Shown one piece after another: positions 33,113-44,968 of a stretch of 64,000 bases of DNA. The DNA is from Euptelea pleiosperma (lineage: Eukaryota > Streptophyta > Magnoliopsida > Ranunculales > Eupteleaceae). The notes beneath the pieces were generated by a model. That model did no database searches and had not been told where the DNA came from. It was given only the letters and a program-made list of their open reading frames with translations. A program made the position numbers and the translations under genes. Numbering within the stretch: the first letter of the stretch is position 1; every line of letters begins with the position of its first letter. The DNA lies in NCBI GenBank assembly GCA_035048495.1, contig CM068548.1:1116001-1180000 (forward strand), in the 5' to 3' direction.

Positions 33113-35242
33113 GTGCAGTTTGCTGCATGTATACTTTGCTTTATGTACATCTCATAACCTCTAGAGTTTCCTTTCTCTGATAGATGGGTATATATTGCGG
33201 AATTCTAGATGGTTCTCAGAGGGGTCTTCTGTGTTCAACACCTGCATTCCAATCGGAATGACAAATCTGTAAAATGTTCCAATCATATTAAGTTGTCATC
33301 TTCCAAGTATATAAGAAAATTCATTTTGATAATAGATTCTTTCATATTTGTTCTGTATATCATATCCTTCTTTATATGCATGTATGGAAACATTTCCAGG
33401 GACATAAATTTATTTGAATAATTGAGTCTGTCACCATGTCCCAACATTGCTTTAGGGTGTGTTTGTTTTCTGATCAGAATCAAGTAAGAATCTGGTGTTG
33501 GAATTTGTCAATGGAAACCTATCAGATATCGATCTAGCCAAAATGTTGACAAGTCTTAAGTTGGCACATGCATTTGCCTGGATGGTGACCAGATAGTGTG
33601 GAAACAACTTTGTGTCTACTGGCATAGAAATAATCATTCCTTCAAAACAATCATCAGAAAATTCACATATCCAGAAAAGTTCTGTTCCTGGGCTCATTAT
33701 GAAAGTAAAGTGCTGGTACAGTAGTTTGTTCAACAATAATTGAGGTAAGATGTGTTGAGTTATAATTCATGCAACTGGATTCAAGAAAGTTCCCTATAAT
33801 CCGACTGAAATTAAATAATAGTTAGTAACCTGAAAGAGAGATGCCTGATGAAATTTTCTTTTTCCTCGCAAGAGTTCCTGCCAACAGGTGGAGTTCTACC
33901 ACGTTAAATTGGACTAGCACTCAAATGGAGTTCCCATTTGCAGGGTATGCATTATGTCAGTGCCCTTTTTGTTGTTTCTTTCATTAAATTCCTCTATTCT
34001 GTATGCCCATCCATATTGTTTGTAGGAAACATACGGTTCGAAAGTTTGAGGATCAGAATCGTGAAGTTTGGGTTGAGAAATTGAAGAATGAAGGTATCCA
34101 AACGTTGAATCGTAGTCCTCAATGTAGCCATCGAGAAACGTTAAAATTTCATAAGTAGCGAGACTTCTTATTGTCATGTATAGAGTAGTTAGGAATTTTT
34201 GTTCAGGAGTATTGAAAGTTCAGAATAATCTTTATGCACATTTGCAAAACAGTAACATTAATAGATGTCTTCTTTCCTAGATTTTTTTTCAAGGGGCACT
34301 GGCACTTACTGATATTTTAGAATCAATCAGCCATCTCGTACGTGTATTTATAACAGCAATTGACTAAATTTTACGAATGGAAAATTTGTGCAAAAACAAG
34401 ACCGTGTTTTCATTGTGGGTGATTTAATTTCTTTCTTGTATTTAGATTCTAACTGGTGTTCTTTTTTGCAGAACATACTAATTGGTGCCTTGGGGTTGCT
34501 CGTCAACGTAACGTATAAGGACTGAATGAATTCCAGTTCCAGGTATGGATGAGACCTACGCACAGTCATTTTTATCAGCGCTTACTGTTACCTACATTTT
34601 GTTTCTTCTTCCATCTGTTGTACATTGGATGAAAATAGCTAGTGGATTTAGTATTAAGAGATGAAAATGTTTCAAGTTTATTTAGCTCAGAAAGAGTTGA
34701 TTTAGTTAAAATGTTAGCTTCTGGGTTTCTCGCACCTCTTCCTTCTCTCATGGGCTTGTACTAGTTTAAGTTCATCGATGGGCAAGGTGAACTCAAAAGG
34801 GGTAACCATGGCCCCATCACCAGTTCGCGCACCAATCCATTAACTGTTTTCATCGGACCTTTTTTTGTTTTAATGGTATTTTGGAATTGGCGCCAGCATC
34901 TGCATAGCAACTGGTGGAGCAAGGTGAACCCAGAAGGGGGGTTTCTAAGTTCTAACCATGGTCTTCTCCCCAGTTTTCTACCATTGTCCTAGCTTTTTTC
35001 CTTTTTCTTTCTGAAAAAGGTCATGTCTTTTGGAAATGAAATGGGGATTAGGTTGAGGAAGTTACAGTTGTGTGGTGATCAATGACGGTTAAAAATGGTC
35101 AGAGGAAAGCCAAAAGAAGGAAAAATCAGGTACTAAATCACTATTTTTCAGGGGGTTGTTTCACAAATACCCTTTATTCTTTAACTTATTGGGGTGTTAT
35201 CCGGTGGGTCATTGATTTGATAACACGTTGTGCCCATTGAAC
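33113..35242. other. No gene recognised
   Basis: Non-repetitive sequence with modest ORFs on the minus strand (33452-33736, 94 codons; 33914-34177, 87 codons) that resemble nothing I know. Splice-like sites occur, but no consistent exon chain was found. A gene remnant cannot be excluded. Confidence 0.4.
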
Positions 35243-35628
35243 CTATGTTCTAAAACTCAGAACTCGGACTCGGCTCGGAAGTCCATTGGGCCGAGTCACC
35301 TCGATGACTCGGGAGTCGACTCTGCGAGTCATTATATTGATTATTATTTATTTAAATATATAAAAATAATATTTATTAAGAAAAACTTTGAAAATAGGAA
35401 ACAAATACAAAAAAACATTTAGAAAATCAGAAAAAAAAAAAGAGCTTTGACTGGACTCGGCCTTTAAACGGGTGACTCGGCTGAATTATGAGTCAACTCG
35501 GACGATTTTCCCAATCAACTCGCTAGACTATGCAAATCCAAGTTTGTATGCCGAGTCGACTCGAAATACGATCGAGTCGAGTCGACTCGGCCGAGTCCCG
35601 AGTCGACTCGGCGAGTTTTAAAACATAG
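35243..35628. mobile_element. hAT-type MITE with ACTCGG core (386 bp)
   Basis: Ends are CTATGTTCTAAAACTC and GAGTTTTAAAACATAG, inverted with one mismatch. A perfect 8-bp duplication, CATTGAAC, lies at 35235-35242 and 35629-35636. Both halves are chains of ACTCGG/CCGAGT/GAGTCGACTC words. The centre is AT-rich. Confidence 0.92.
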
Positions 35629-35917
35629 CATTGAACTGGTAATTTGAGTTATTAATTATAGAATGCTGGGCCATGTCACCGCAGATCATCAATCTAGATC
35701 ATCTATGTGTTCGATGCTCCAAAATCAATGGAGCAGAAATTCATTGTCCTTGTGGTTGTCCAACCGGTTCGAATTAGGCATGTGACCAATCCAAGGGGCA
35801 GCTGAAGTGCACGAGGTGAGTCGATCGGAAAAAATTTAGATGTAGAGGATGAGTGGGAAATCTGGACCACTCATCTGCCCTTTTTCAAGATGCCAACTTA
35901 ACTCCAGTTAACCTTTA

Positions 35918-36429
35918 GGGCCTGTTTGGTAACGCACCGCGGCAGGAAAATAAAATATTTAGCCATGTTAATATTCGCCCGGGTGCGTTTGGCAGCCACT
36001 CGCCCTCGCCAAATATTTAGCCGGGCCCACATATTTGCCCTCCGCGGCGGGAAAACATTTGATCCACCTCCCCCCCTGTGTAAATATTTTCACACCGATT
36101 ATGCCTTGGTGAGAAAATTTTATTTTCTAGCCAGCAAATCACTATTTTTAATAAAAAATAGTTTTTTAATATATAAAAATGATAAAAATGAATTTTTTTT
36201 TATCCTTTAACATAATATGTGGTTCCCGCACTCGCCCAACCTATTTTTGACTTACTTTGATATGTAGGACCCACTCAAATTGAAAGAAAATGAAGTAAGT
36301 TGAAGTGAGCTAGCTCATACATATACCAAACATTGTTAAATATTGATATGAGCAAATATTTAGCCAAGATAATATTCGCCTGGCTAAATATTCGCCGTCG
36401 GAACTCTTTCTCACGTACCAAACAGAACC
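35918..36429. mobile_element. MITE with GGGCCTGTTTGGTA ends and AAATATTTAGCC core (512 bp)
   Basis: Ends GGGCCTGTTTGGTA and TACCAAACAGAACC are inverted. The flanks are TTA (left) and TAA (right), near the TWA duplication of PIF/Harbinger elements but not identical. AAATATTTAGCC, GGCTAAATATT and ATATTCGCC recur in both orientations, with CGCGGCGGG-type GC blocks. Confidence 0.7.
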
Positions 36430-36597
36430 TAAATTTTTTTTATCTGTATATTTTTGTTTCCTTTTTAAAAACAAAAGCTTCCTTTTAGTTTTAAAACCCA
36501 TGACACGAGCCTCTTCTTCTTCATCTTCTACCGCTTCTAAAGGAGTCGTCGTCGCCAGAGATCTGAAGTACACAAGAAATCTGAAGAAGTACAACTT

Positions 36598-36984
36598 CTG
36601 TCACAACGCAACCCGCGTTACAAGCCGCGTGGCAGACTATTAGGGGGCGCTGACCGTATGGATGTCTGGCCAATCCCTCGGTGGACCTGAAAACTAAAAA
36701 TATAAAACCATTAGTGATTTAGAACCCTTGGATCTTTTTTTTTTTTTTTTTTTTATAAGTGGAACCTTCGGATACCCAAATAACGCTCAATAATTTTCAA
36801 ATTCCTACGGTTAAAATCAACCCATGAAAACAACTTCAATCCAATGCTTAAAAATCACTGATCAGGCTGATTTTTTGTTTGCAGGTCCACCGAGGGACTG
36901 GCAAGACATCCATACGGTCAGTGACCTCTAATAGTCTGCCACATGGCTCGTATTGTGGGTTGTGACCGGCCTGTTGTGACATAA
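36598..36984. mobile_element. MITE with long inverted repeats (TGTCACAAC ends)
   Basis: TGTCACAACGCAACCC at the left and GGCCTGTTGTGACA at the right are inverted. The arms continue with GTGGCAGACTATTAG and GACCGTATGGATGTCT against their complements for about 110 bp. A T run at 36728-36754 lies inside. The internal phrases GGATC, CCCAAATAACGCTCAA and ATCAGGCTGATTTTT are shared with related copies at 23.2, 37.3, 54.4 and 63.2 kb. Confidence 0.8.
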
Positions 36985-37289
36985 AGTTTTACTCCACCTG
37001 TGTAGGGACGACCTGAGTAATTTTTTTAAGTTGTCACTTGTTCCACTAAAGAAATCCAATTATTTTCAAACAGGATGAATACATAATGCTCTTTATATAC
37101 TCCATCCACAAGAGAATGGGAGGGACTGGTAATTCTATAAAATAAAACTCGAATAAATAGAGTGAAAAGCATAGATTGAAGAGAAGACAAAGTGAGGAAC
37201 ACCTCACCCGCTCCTCATGTGGCAAGTCTCAGGCGATTGGGTTTCTTTTTAATATTTTTTTTATATAATTTTTTTTACATCATGCAGGT

Positions 37290-37475
37290 TCACCCACTCC
37301 GGCAAAGGTGATCGTCCGGATTCACATCTCACAGATTTTTGGATTGTAGGTCCACCTAGGGATTGGCCAAACATCCATGCGACCAGCATCTTCTAAAAGG
37401 TGCCTCATATTGTGGGCGGTGACGGCTTCGCTGACCGCCGCTGTAAGCCCAAGTTTTATTCCCAGAAATCTAAAC
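37290..37475. mobile_element. Partial copy of the 36.6 kb MITE family
   Basis: GGTCCACCTAGGGATTGGCC, AAACATCCATGCGACCAG and CTCATATTGTGGGCGGTGAC match the right arm of the 36598-36984 element. The left arm is missing. Confidence 0.6.
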
Positions 37476-37556
37476 CTTTTGGTCATACTCGTCTACTTTT
37501 TTCCCGACATCGCAAAGGAACGATAAGCATTTGATTCAGTTAAGCATTAGCGTAGT

Positions 37557-39434
37557 ATGCAGTTTCAGTCCATCAGAAGAAGATTCATCATTCACACTTT
37601 CAACACAATTAGTGTGGTAGCACTTAATCCTACATTACATTCAAAATCGTCTTCACTTTATCACTCTGAGTCGGAGAAGAACAACAGCAAAAGAGCAGCA
37701 GAACAGAACTGCTTATCTCTATTAGAAACTTGCAACTCTCTCACCAAACTCACCCAAATTCATGCCCATCTCCTCAAATCTGGTCTCCAAAACAATCCAT
37801 TAGTCCTCACGAAATTCTCTTCAATCTCCTCCGATCTCAACAACATTGACTACGCTGCATTGATTGTACTCTCTGACAATGCTGATGCCCAACTCTATGA
37901 TACGTTCCTTTTCAACACTATCATCCGAGCTTATGCTCAAACCAACCACGCCAAGCACAATGCCATCTCTTCTTACAATCTCATGCTTCGCTACGCCATA
38001 CAACCCAATAAATTCACCTTCCCGTTCCTCCTCAAGGCTTCCGCAGGCCTTCTGGACTTGAATTTGGGTAAACAGATTCATGGGTCCGTCGCGAAATTCG
38101 GGTTCGATAATGATATTTACGTTCAAAACACGATGGTTCATATGTATTCTTCTTGTGTTGGGGGAATTCAGTTTGCACGCAAGGTTTTTGATGGAATGCT
38201 CAAGTCGAATTTGGTTTCCTGGAGCGTAATGATTGGGGGGTATGCTCGCTTGGGTCAGTCTAGTGAAGCTGTTGGACTGTTTAGGAAAATGCAAGTTGCG
38301 GGGGTTCAGCCAGATGAGATTACTATGGTTTCGGTTGTTTCTGCTTGTGCTGATTTGGGTGCGCTCAAGCTTGGGAAATGGGTTGAGTTTTATATTGAAA
38401 AGGCGTGTGTGTCGAAGACGGTTGAGCTTTGTAATGCACTTATTGATATGTTTGCCAAGTGCGGTGATGTTGAGGAAGCGGTGAGAGTGTTTCGAAATAT
38501 GAATGATAAAACAATTGTATCTTGGACTTCAGTGATTGTGGGTCTGGCAATGCATGGTCGCGGTGCGGAGGCAGTTGCTTTCTTTGAGGAGATGAAGAGA
38601 GCCGGGGTCGCCCCAGACGATGTTGCCTTCATAGGGTTGCTTTCGGCATGCAGCCATGCTGGGTTAGTTGAAGAGGGTTGCCATTATTTTAATTCGATGA
38701 CTAAGTTTGGCATTGTGCCTAAGATAGAGCACTATGGATGCATGGTGGATCTGTTTAGCAGAGCTGGGCTCGTCAAACAGGCACTAGAGTTCGTGCAGGA
38801 GATGCCAATTGAGCCAAATCCGGTAATTTGGCGAACCTTGATCAGTGTTTGTCGCGCTCATGGCGAGCTTGAGCTTGGTGAGAGTATCACCAAACGGCTA
38901 ATTGGAGATGAGCCAATGCACGGACCAAACTATGTCTTGTTGTCGAACATTTACGCAAAGATGTTCCATTGGGAGAAAAAATCGAAGATTAGAGAGGTGA
39001 TGGATAAGAGGGGAATCAGGAAGGTCCCAGGGTGCAGCATGATTGAGTTTAATAACAAGATTTACGAGTTTGTCGCAGGAGATAAGACGCATGATCAGTA
39101 CGAGGAGATCTACAAGATGGTAGATGAGATGGGGAGGGAGATGAAGAGGGTTGGATATGTTCCCAAGACATCAGATGTTTTACTAGATATTGATGAAGAA
39201 GACAAGGAAGATGCATTGAATAGGCATAGTGAGAAGCTGGCTATTGCATTTGCTCTTCTGAATTCACCGCCAGGGACTCCAATTCGTATTGTCAAGAACT
39301 TGCGAGTTTGTCGCGATTGTCACTCCGCTACTAAATTCATTTCCAAGGTTTATGATCGAGAAATAGTGGTGAGGGATCGGAGCCGGTTTCACCATTTTAG
39401 AGATGGGTTATGTTCGTGTAAAGATTTTTGGTGA
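37557..39434 (+). CDS. PLS-class pentatricopeptide repeat protein with C-terminal DYW domain (625 aa)
   Basis: An organellar RNA-binding protein, likely a C-to-U RNA editing factor. The N-terminus (MQFQSIRRRFIIHTF) is basic and Ser-rich, suggesting a mitochondrial or plastid presequence. PPR repeats run from about residue 55 to 420, with typical segments such as YVQNTMVHMYSSC, LVSWSVMIGGYARLG, LCNALIDMFAKCGDV and IVSWTSVIVGLAMHG. An E-type region follows (about 425-525). The DYW deaminase-like domain has HSEKLAIAF at 557, CRDCH at 585-589 (the HxE and CxxCH zinc-binding pattern) and a C-terminal CSCKDFW. The last tripeptide is DFW instead of DYW, a tolerated variant in this family. It is intronless, as most plant PPR genes are, and the frame is undamaged. 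The start at 37557 is the first ATG of the frame. The RNA target cannot be read from sequence. Confidence 0.95.
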   Translation: MQFQSIRRRFIIHTFNTISVVALNPTLHSKSSSLYHSESEKNNSKRAAEQNCLSLLETCNSLTKLTQIHAHLLKSGLQNNPLVLTKFSSISSDLNNIDYAALIVLSDNADAQLYDTFLFNTIIRAYAQTNHAKHNAISSYNLMLRYAIQPNKFTFPFLLKASAGLLDLNLGKQIHGSVAKFGFDNDIYVQNTMVHMYSSCVGGIQFARKVFDGMLKSNLVSWSVMIGGYARLGQSSEAVGLFRKMQVAGVQPDEITMVSVVSACADLGALKLGKWVEFYIEKACVSKTVELCNALIDMFAKCGDVEEAVRVFRNMNDKTIVSWTSVIVGLAMHGRGAEAVAFFEEMKRAGVAPDDVAFIGLLSACSHAGLVEEGCHYFNSMTKFGIVPKIEHYGCMVDLFSRAGLVKQALEFVQEMPIEPNPVIWRTLISVCRAHGELELGESITKRLIGDEPMHGPNYVLLSNIYAKMFHWEKKSKIREVMDKRGIRKVPGCSMIEFNNKIYEFVAGDKTHDQYEEIYKMVDEMGREMKRVGYVPKTSDVLLDIDEEDKEDALNRHSEKLAIAFALLNSPPGTPIRIVKNLRVCRDCHSATKFISKVYDREIVVRDRSRFHHFRDGLCSCKDFW

Positions 39435-40347
39435 TAAACTGACGACTTTGGTGATCCGTGACCAACTGTTTCACAAAGCTTCTGATGTCATAAATCAGAT
39501 AGTAATGATTGTTTGATGGGGGTTGATTTTTGGCGGACATTTCTAAAGTGGGACACAATGAAGGGTGGTCCGTGGAGGAGCAAAGGGCTGTTGACCCCAT
39601 TTCAACGGGCTCAGATCTCTTACGCCAAAGTTTGATTCCGACCAGATATTTCATGGTCACATTGAGTGATCACCTTCTTTTAAACAGTCACAAAATATGA
39701 AATGGCAAGTTCAAGTCTATCAATAGTATCATTAATAGATCCAATGGGGGTAAGCTTTGTCATTCCCTGGTATATAAGGTGAGTCAAATTTTGTTTGTCA
39801 CGTACCCCTGCGGTATGTGTTGATTTAAAAGCAAAGTTGTATTCAAAATAGTTGGCATATAAACACTCATCAGAATGCTAGAAATATACGAGTATTTGGC
39901 TGCAAAGTTCACTTATATAGGCTTTGCTTGGTACACAGTAAGCTAATGCAAAATGCATTTTTTTTACCACGGCACCACAAACTCACATGCTTGGTTACCC
40001 TCTGCAAATGTGGGCCCATTGCATTGAAATTCCAAGCCCTTGCATCCACATTCATCTCACCAAATAAGTTACGGCATTGTAACACAAGATGAAACCCGTA
40101 GAATTACAATGTAGCTCTCTTATGTCGCCCTCACTCACTTTTACTCGATGCGATCTAAAATTTCTTTCTCATTCTTTATACGATGGGAACAGATTTGCCA
40201 TTGAAGCTCTGATTCAAAGCTTCGGATAATCAGAGAGCTGATCGATCTTGAAATAACGATAAGAAATCGGAATCCTTCTCAGTAAGAAATCGGAATCGTC
40301 GTTGCCTACTCTTCCTCCTCCTCATCAGTTTCCTCTTCCGATCGTTG

Positions 40348-40398
<51 letters not shown>

Positions 40399-40735
40399 TT
40401 TCTTTGATTAGTGTTTTGACTTCCGATCTGATCTTGAAGTTTTGGATATGATGCATCAATCTTTCGTTACTGCAAGTCTCTTTTTTGATTATAGTGTTTC
40501 TCTTATATTCTCATTTTGATTGATGGTTGATTTGTTCTTTATTGTCATGCATTTGATTGAGTTTTTCATCATTTTGTTAGATTTGAACTGAAGTAGGGTT
40601 TTCATACATAGATTTGGAGTCGAAAAAGAAATCTCCATTAGGGTAGCATAGGGGGTCATCAAGAATTCCCAAAAAATACCATGAACCCAATCTTCAAACC
40701 CTGAACCTTCTTTATGAAAGTTCTTCTTCCAACCA
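39435..40735. other. PPR 3' flank; (CT)n microsatellite at 40354-40394
   Basis: Downstream of the PPR stop. A (CT)20-like run lies at 40354-40394 within sequence that resembles a plant 5' leader (TCTTCCTCCTCCTCATC, CT run). No coding exon follows before the retrotransposon at 40.7 kb. Confidence 0.5.
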
Positions 40736-40736
40736 A

Positions 40737-41755
40737 TCAAGATACCTAAAGGTTGGGGGTGAATAGGTTTTTAAAATTATCTATGTATTTAAGCACCTTA
40801 TTCAATTTACTGGTTCGGGTATGTTGATTAATTAACAAGAGATTATCTCAACTGACTTGGATCTAATATATCGATATATTATCTCTGAATCGTTTGATCT
40901 CATCTATAAATAAGTGCGAAATTAAATCAATCACAATACTTGCAAGATTTTTACGTGAAAACCTTTCTGAATAAGGAAAACCAATGGACCATGACCAGTT
41001 GTTAAAGTATCAATAACAAGAAGTTAACAAAATAAAAGTTACTCACGCAACACCGTTACTCACAACATACAACCCAAGTCTATCCCTCAAGCCAACTGTC
41101 GGTGCATTCACGCACTCTACCATACACGCATGAGTCCACAAATGTCCTTTTGTCACGATTCCCTCAACAATGTTCAATTTGGTAAATCCCCAAACCTACC
41201 ATTCGATCAGTCCAACCCCGATCTTATTTTTATAGTCTAGTTCAGCTCTGGATGTGAAGGATTCGGTTCAGCCTCGACTCCTCAATACACCTCAAATATG
41301 ATTTTAGTGCTCACCTATGTGATTTACTCTAGCATCTAGGTTAATGATAAACAATTGAAACTTATACGAAGTTTTGATCAAGCCAGATAGAGAATCAAAT
41401 TCGTCAAGCTAACTTGTGTACTCATATTTCTCGTAGCGCGCTTTTGCATCTGGATGTGGTCCTAACGATTTTCTCGATTGGGTTTTCCTCATAAAAATAT
41501 CGTGTGCACGTGTGTTTGGTTATCTATACTTGATTATCAACTAAACAAGGTTAAGAATAATATATCATTAATATATTTGAATTAAACTTAGTAAGATTGA
41601 TCTAATTGCTTCACTTAGTATTGCATGTGGTAGAAACCATGATCACCGACCAAAGCTAGAATAGGTTAATTAATTTTTAATTGGTTAATAATTTGGATTG
41701 GACCTATTCACCCACTAGGTTTTGCGGATACGTAAACCCGGGTAATTTCACACGC
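40737..41755 (-). mobile_element. Diverged LTR fragment related to the neighbouring copia LTRs
   Basis: ATACCTAAAGGTTGGGGGTG, ACTGACTTGGATCTAATATATC and TTTTTACGTGAAAACC match in order the starts and middles of the LTRs at 41764 and 43190, but are far more diverged. It is a third, older copy of the same LTR family. Confidence 0.65.
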
Positions 41756-42664
41756 ATTTGATCTGAAATTCAGTCCGTTCTTTTTATTCCGAATACCTAA
41801 AAGGGGGGGTTGTTTAGGTATTAAAATTATCTTTTAACCTAACACAATTTACTGGTCTGGTAGGATAAACAAAAATCGCATGCCACAATAAAACAGTTGA
41901 TTGATCAAAAGATAATTATCACAATCGACGTGGATCGAATATATCTCCATGATATATTTTCTTTTTGTCATTTGGAATAATCTAATAAATATGTGGAAGA
42001 CAAACAATCAACACATCATAACTCAAGCGAGTTTTTTACGTGGAAACTTAACCAAGAAAAACCACGGGAACCACGTCCAAATGGAAAGTATCACTAACTG
42101 AGAAGTTATGAGTTACAGAAGTTATCTACGCAACACCATTGCAAATACAGCTTTCAACCTTAGCCAAGGCCTACTGTCGACGTGTCCATATCCTTTGACT
42201 CCACGCTACGAGTCACATGCGCGCCCTCCCAATTATGGAGCCTTTACTGCTTGTTCAGTTTGGTACACCCCAAATCTACCATCGATCAAGTAGTATTGAG
42301 ACATACTAGTACTCTCTGACTTACTAAGTTATAATACTAGTTGCAAAACATAAGCAGAGGTAAGATCAAGCTATGAGTTTTGATAAAAAAGGAAGAGAAA
42401 AGCTCACATAAATGACAATGAAAGCTAAGCCTTTTTCTCTTCAAAAATGACAACTCTTCTTTAGAAAACTCACTCTTTTCCCTCTTGTTATGTGTGTTTA
42501 ATAAAGCTTAAGAGGGGCTTTATTTATAAGAGCTTGGAAGCCCAAAGTCATGCAAGTAATAAAAAAGTGGGACCACGAAAATTGGATCTAAAAATAGACT
42601 TATTCTGTGAAGTCCTATGGATTATACACTAGGTCCAATCGATCTCCATTTCTTTGTCTTGAAA

Positions 42665-43018
42665 ACAATGGAGTATTAGCACTATCAACATATCCAAGTC
42701 CCGTTTGTCTCCATTTCTTTGCCCCACACTAAGAATCTCATTGAGCTTTTCTGTGCTTTTGAAGAATTGATGCAAGTCTCTCTTTAAATTTTCAAGTTGA
42801 ATTTCAAGAGACTTCCTAGCATCCGTACAAGTCTAGAACTCGCATTCCATGAACTTGTTTATCTCATGAAGAGATTTCTTCTGTTCCATAAGCTCACCAA
42901 CTAGCACAGATAATTCATTATTGTCTAGTTTAAAAGCGGCATTTTCAGAATCAAGAAATTCAACTCTGTTAGTCAATTTCTTATTTACTTTTATCAGCCT
43001 AAGACTTTCTTTAAACAA
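42665..43018 (-). pseudogene. copia gag fragment, coiled-coil region
   Basis: The frame MFKESLRLIKVNKKLTNRVE, LDNNELSVLVGELMEQKKSL, with a continuation like ARKSLEIQLENLKRDLHQFF and KSTEKLNEILSVGQRNG, resembles the Lys/Leu/Glu-rich segment downstream of the gag domain in plant copia polyproteins. A TAG near 42835 breaks the frame. There is no zinc knuckle or pol sequence. Confidence 0.65.
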
Positions 43019-43175
43019 TTCTTTATAAGTAGTATAAAGTTCACCTTGATCTTCACTATTTTAGTTACTACGAATATTTACATTGAACCCCTATTTCTGC
43101 ATCTTTAAAGATATATAAGAAAATAAACTATACGCAAGAACTCACTCGATTGATTAAACCGTTAATGGGTGACCC

Positions 43176-43187
43176 GCTCTGATACCA
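43176..43187 (-). other. Primer binding site, initiator-Met tRNA
   Basis: On the minus strand, TGGTATCAGAGC starts two bases after the LTR end (CA at 43191-43190). It is an exact match to the standard initiator-Met primer site. Confidence 0.9.
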
Positions 43188-44094
43188 ATTGAAATTTATA
43201 AGTACATTCTCTTTATTCCGAATACCTAAAAAGGGGGTTGATTAGGTATTAAAATTATCTTTTAACCTAACACAATTTACTAGTTCGAGTGCCACAATAA
43301 AATAGTTGATTGATCAAAAGATGATTATCACAATTGACGTGGATTGAATATATCTCCGTGATATATTTTCTTTTTGTTGTTTGGAATAATCTAATAGATA
43401 TGTGAAAGACAAACAATCAACACATCATAATACAAGCGAGTTTTTTTACTTGGAAACCTTAGCCAAGGAAACCACGGAACCACGTACAAACGAAACGTAT
43501 CACTAGCTGAAAAGATAATATACATAAGTTATCTACGTAGTACCGTTACAAATACAGCTTCCAACCTTAGCCAAGGCCTACTGCCGAAGCGTCCACGTCC
43601 TCTGGCTCCACGCTACGAGTCACACGCGCGCCCTCTCAATCGCAAAGCCTTTACTGCTTGTTCAATTTGGTACACCCCAAACCTATCGTTGATCAATACA
43701 CCTCGATCTTAATTCTCACACAACGGTCTGTACCAAAGGTGAAGGATTCAGTACACCCTGAATCCCAATGTTGCTCAAGTAGTGTTGAGACACACTAGTA
43801 CTCTCTGGCTTACTAGGTTATAATACTAGTTGGAAAACCTAAGCAAATGGAAGATTAAGCTATGAGCTTTGATAAAAAAATTGAGAAAAGCTTACAAGAT
43901 GACAATGAAAGCTAAAGCTTTTTCTCTTCAACAATAACAATTCTTCTTTAGAAAACTTACTATTTTCTCTCTTCTTATGTGTGTTTAATAAAGCTCAAGA
44001 GGGGCTTTATTTATAAGAGTTTGGAATCCCAAAGTCGTGCAAGTAATGGGTAGTAGGACCATGAAATTTGGATCTAAAAATAGACTTATTCTTT

Positions 44095-44470
44095 GAAGTC
44101 CAATCGATTGTACACTAGGTCCAGTCCAATCGATTGTACTCTTGGTCCAATCAATTGTCCTGTACGGATGGGTTTTCTGTTCGTCATTACAATCGATTGT
44201 ACACAGGGTCCAATCAATTATTTACTTTGGTATAGTTCTATTCCGGATAGTCCAATCGATTGTACAGAGTTTAATCGATCGAACTGGTCCAATCGATTAT
44301 AGAGTAAACTCTAATCGATTGTACAATAGGGAGTGTTCTATCCCGTAGAGTCCAATCGATTGTACATAGAGGTCCAATCGATCAGACTGGTCCAATCGAT
44401 TGTATTCAAGAACGTTCTGTCCCATAATGTCCAATCAATTGTACACATAGGTCTAATCGATCGAACTTCC
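44095..44470. repeat. Array of CCAATCGATTGTACA words in the copia LTR
   Basis: About 14 copies of a 15-bp word centred on the palindrome ATCGAT (for example at 44099, 44125, 44190, 44250, 44288, 44351, 44391), with variants ATCAAT and ATCGATCGA, spaced irregularly by 18-45 bp. It lies in the upstream part of the 5' LTR and is missing from the truncated 3' LTR. Confidence 0.88.
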
Positions 44471-44968
44471 CCTTAGTTATATTTTGACTTCTTTGCACTG
44501 AAATGACTTGTGTCTGTCCTATGACAAGGTTCAACCATTATGATTAGTCTTTTAAGATCATATTCCTATAGCCACTAAGTCACTTACCTTCCTATATGAG
44601 CGGACACAATCTTCAACCGACAAATTGTAGTTACTCAGATGACTCAAGCCATCAACCGTCTGATTCTTGCGATCTTCGTCTTCTAGTCTTCACGTAGTCC
44701 ATGAAGTATGCTTACCACGACATATTCAATGCTACACTTGTGCTTGTAGGAAGGGTTACAATGATGTTTTATGTCAAAAAGAATACTTGCCAGACTAGAA
44801 TATGAAAATATTATTTACATGATCATCAAACTACAGAGCTTCGTGCTTTGTCTTCTCTTCATACAAAAAGACCGACACTGAGACGTAGACAATCCTAATA
44901 CACACTTGACTAATTTAGTTTAACATGAAATTCATCAACAAAAATTTTCCTTACAATATCATCCCATC

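Larger units (their letters stand above)
41764..44937 (-). mobile_element. Internally deleted copia-type retrotransposon
   Basis: Read on the minus strand: a full 5' LTR (44937-43190), a tRNA-iMet primer site, a short leader, a fragment of gag, then directly the 3' part of the second LTR (about 42655-41764). The LTR ends are TGATGAATTTCATG and AAATTTCA. The deletion removed most of gag-pol and the upstream part of the 3' LTR. The junction near 42655-42720 shows a repeated CCATTTCTTTG, pointing to microhomology. LTR length and gag style suggest the Sirevirus branch (inference). Confidence 0.8.

Noticed and set aside
33452..34177. Two minus-strand ORFs of 94 and 87 codons
   Set aside because: No similarity to any family I know and no consistent splice chain. 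Too weak to list as genes.
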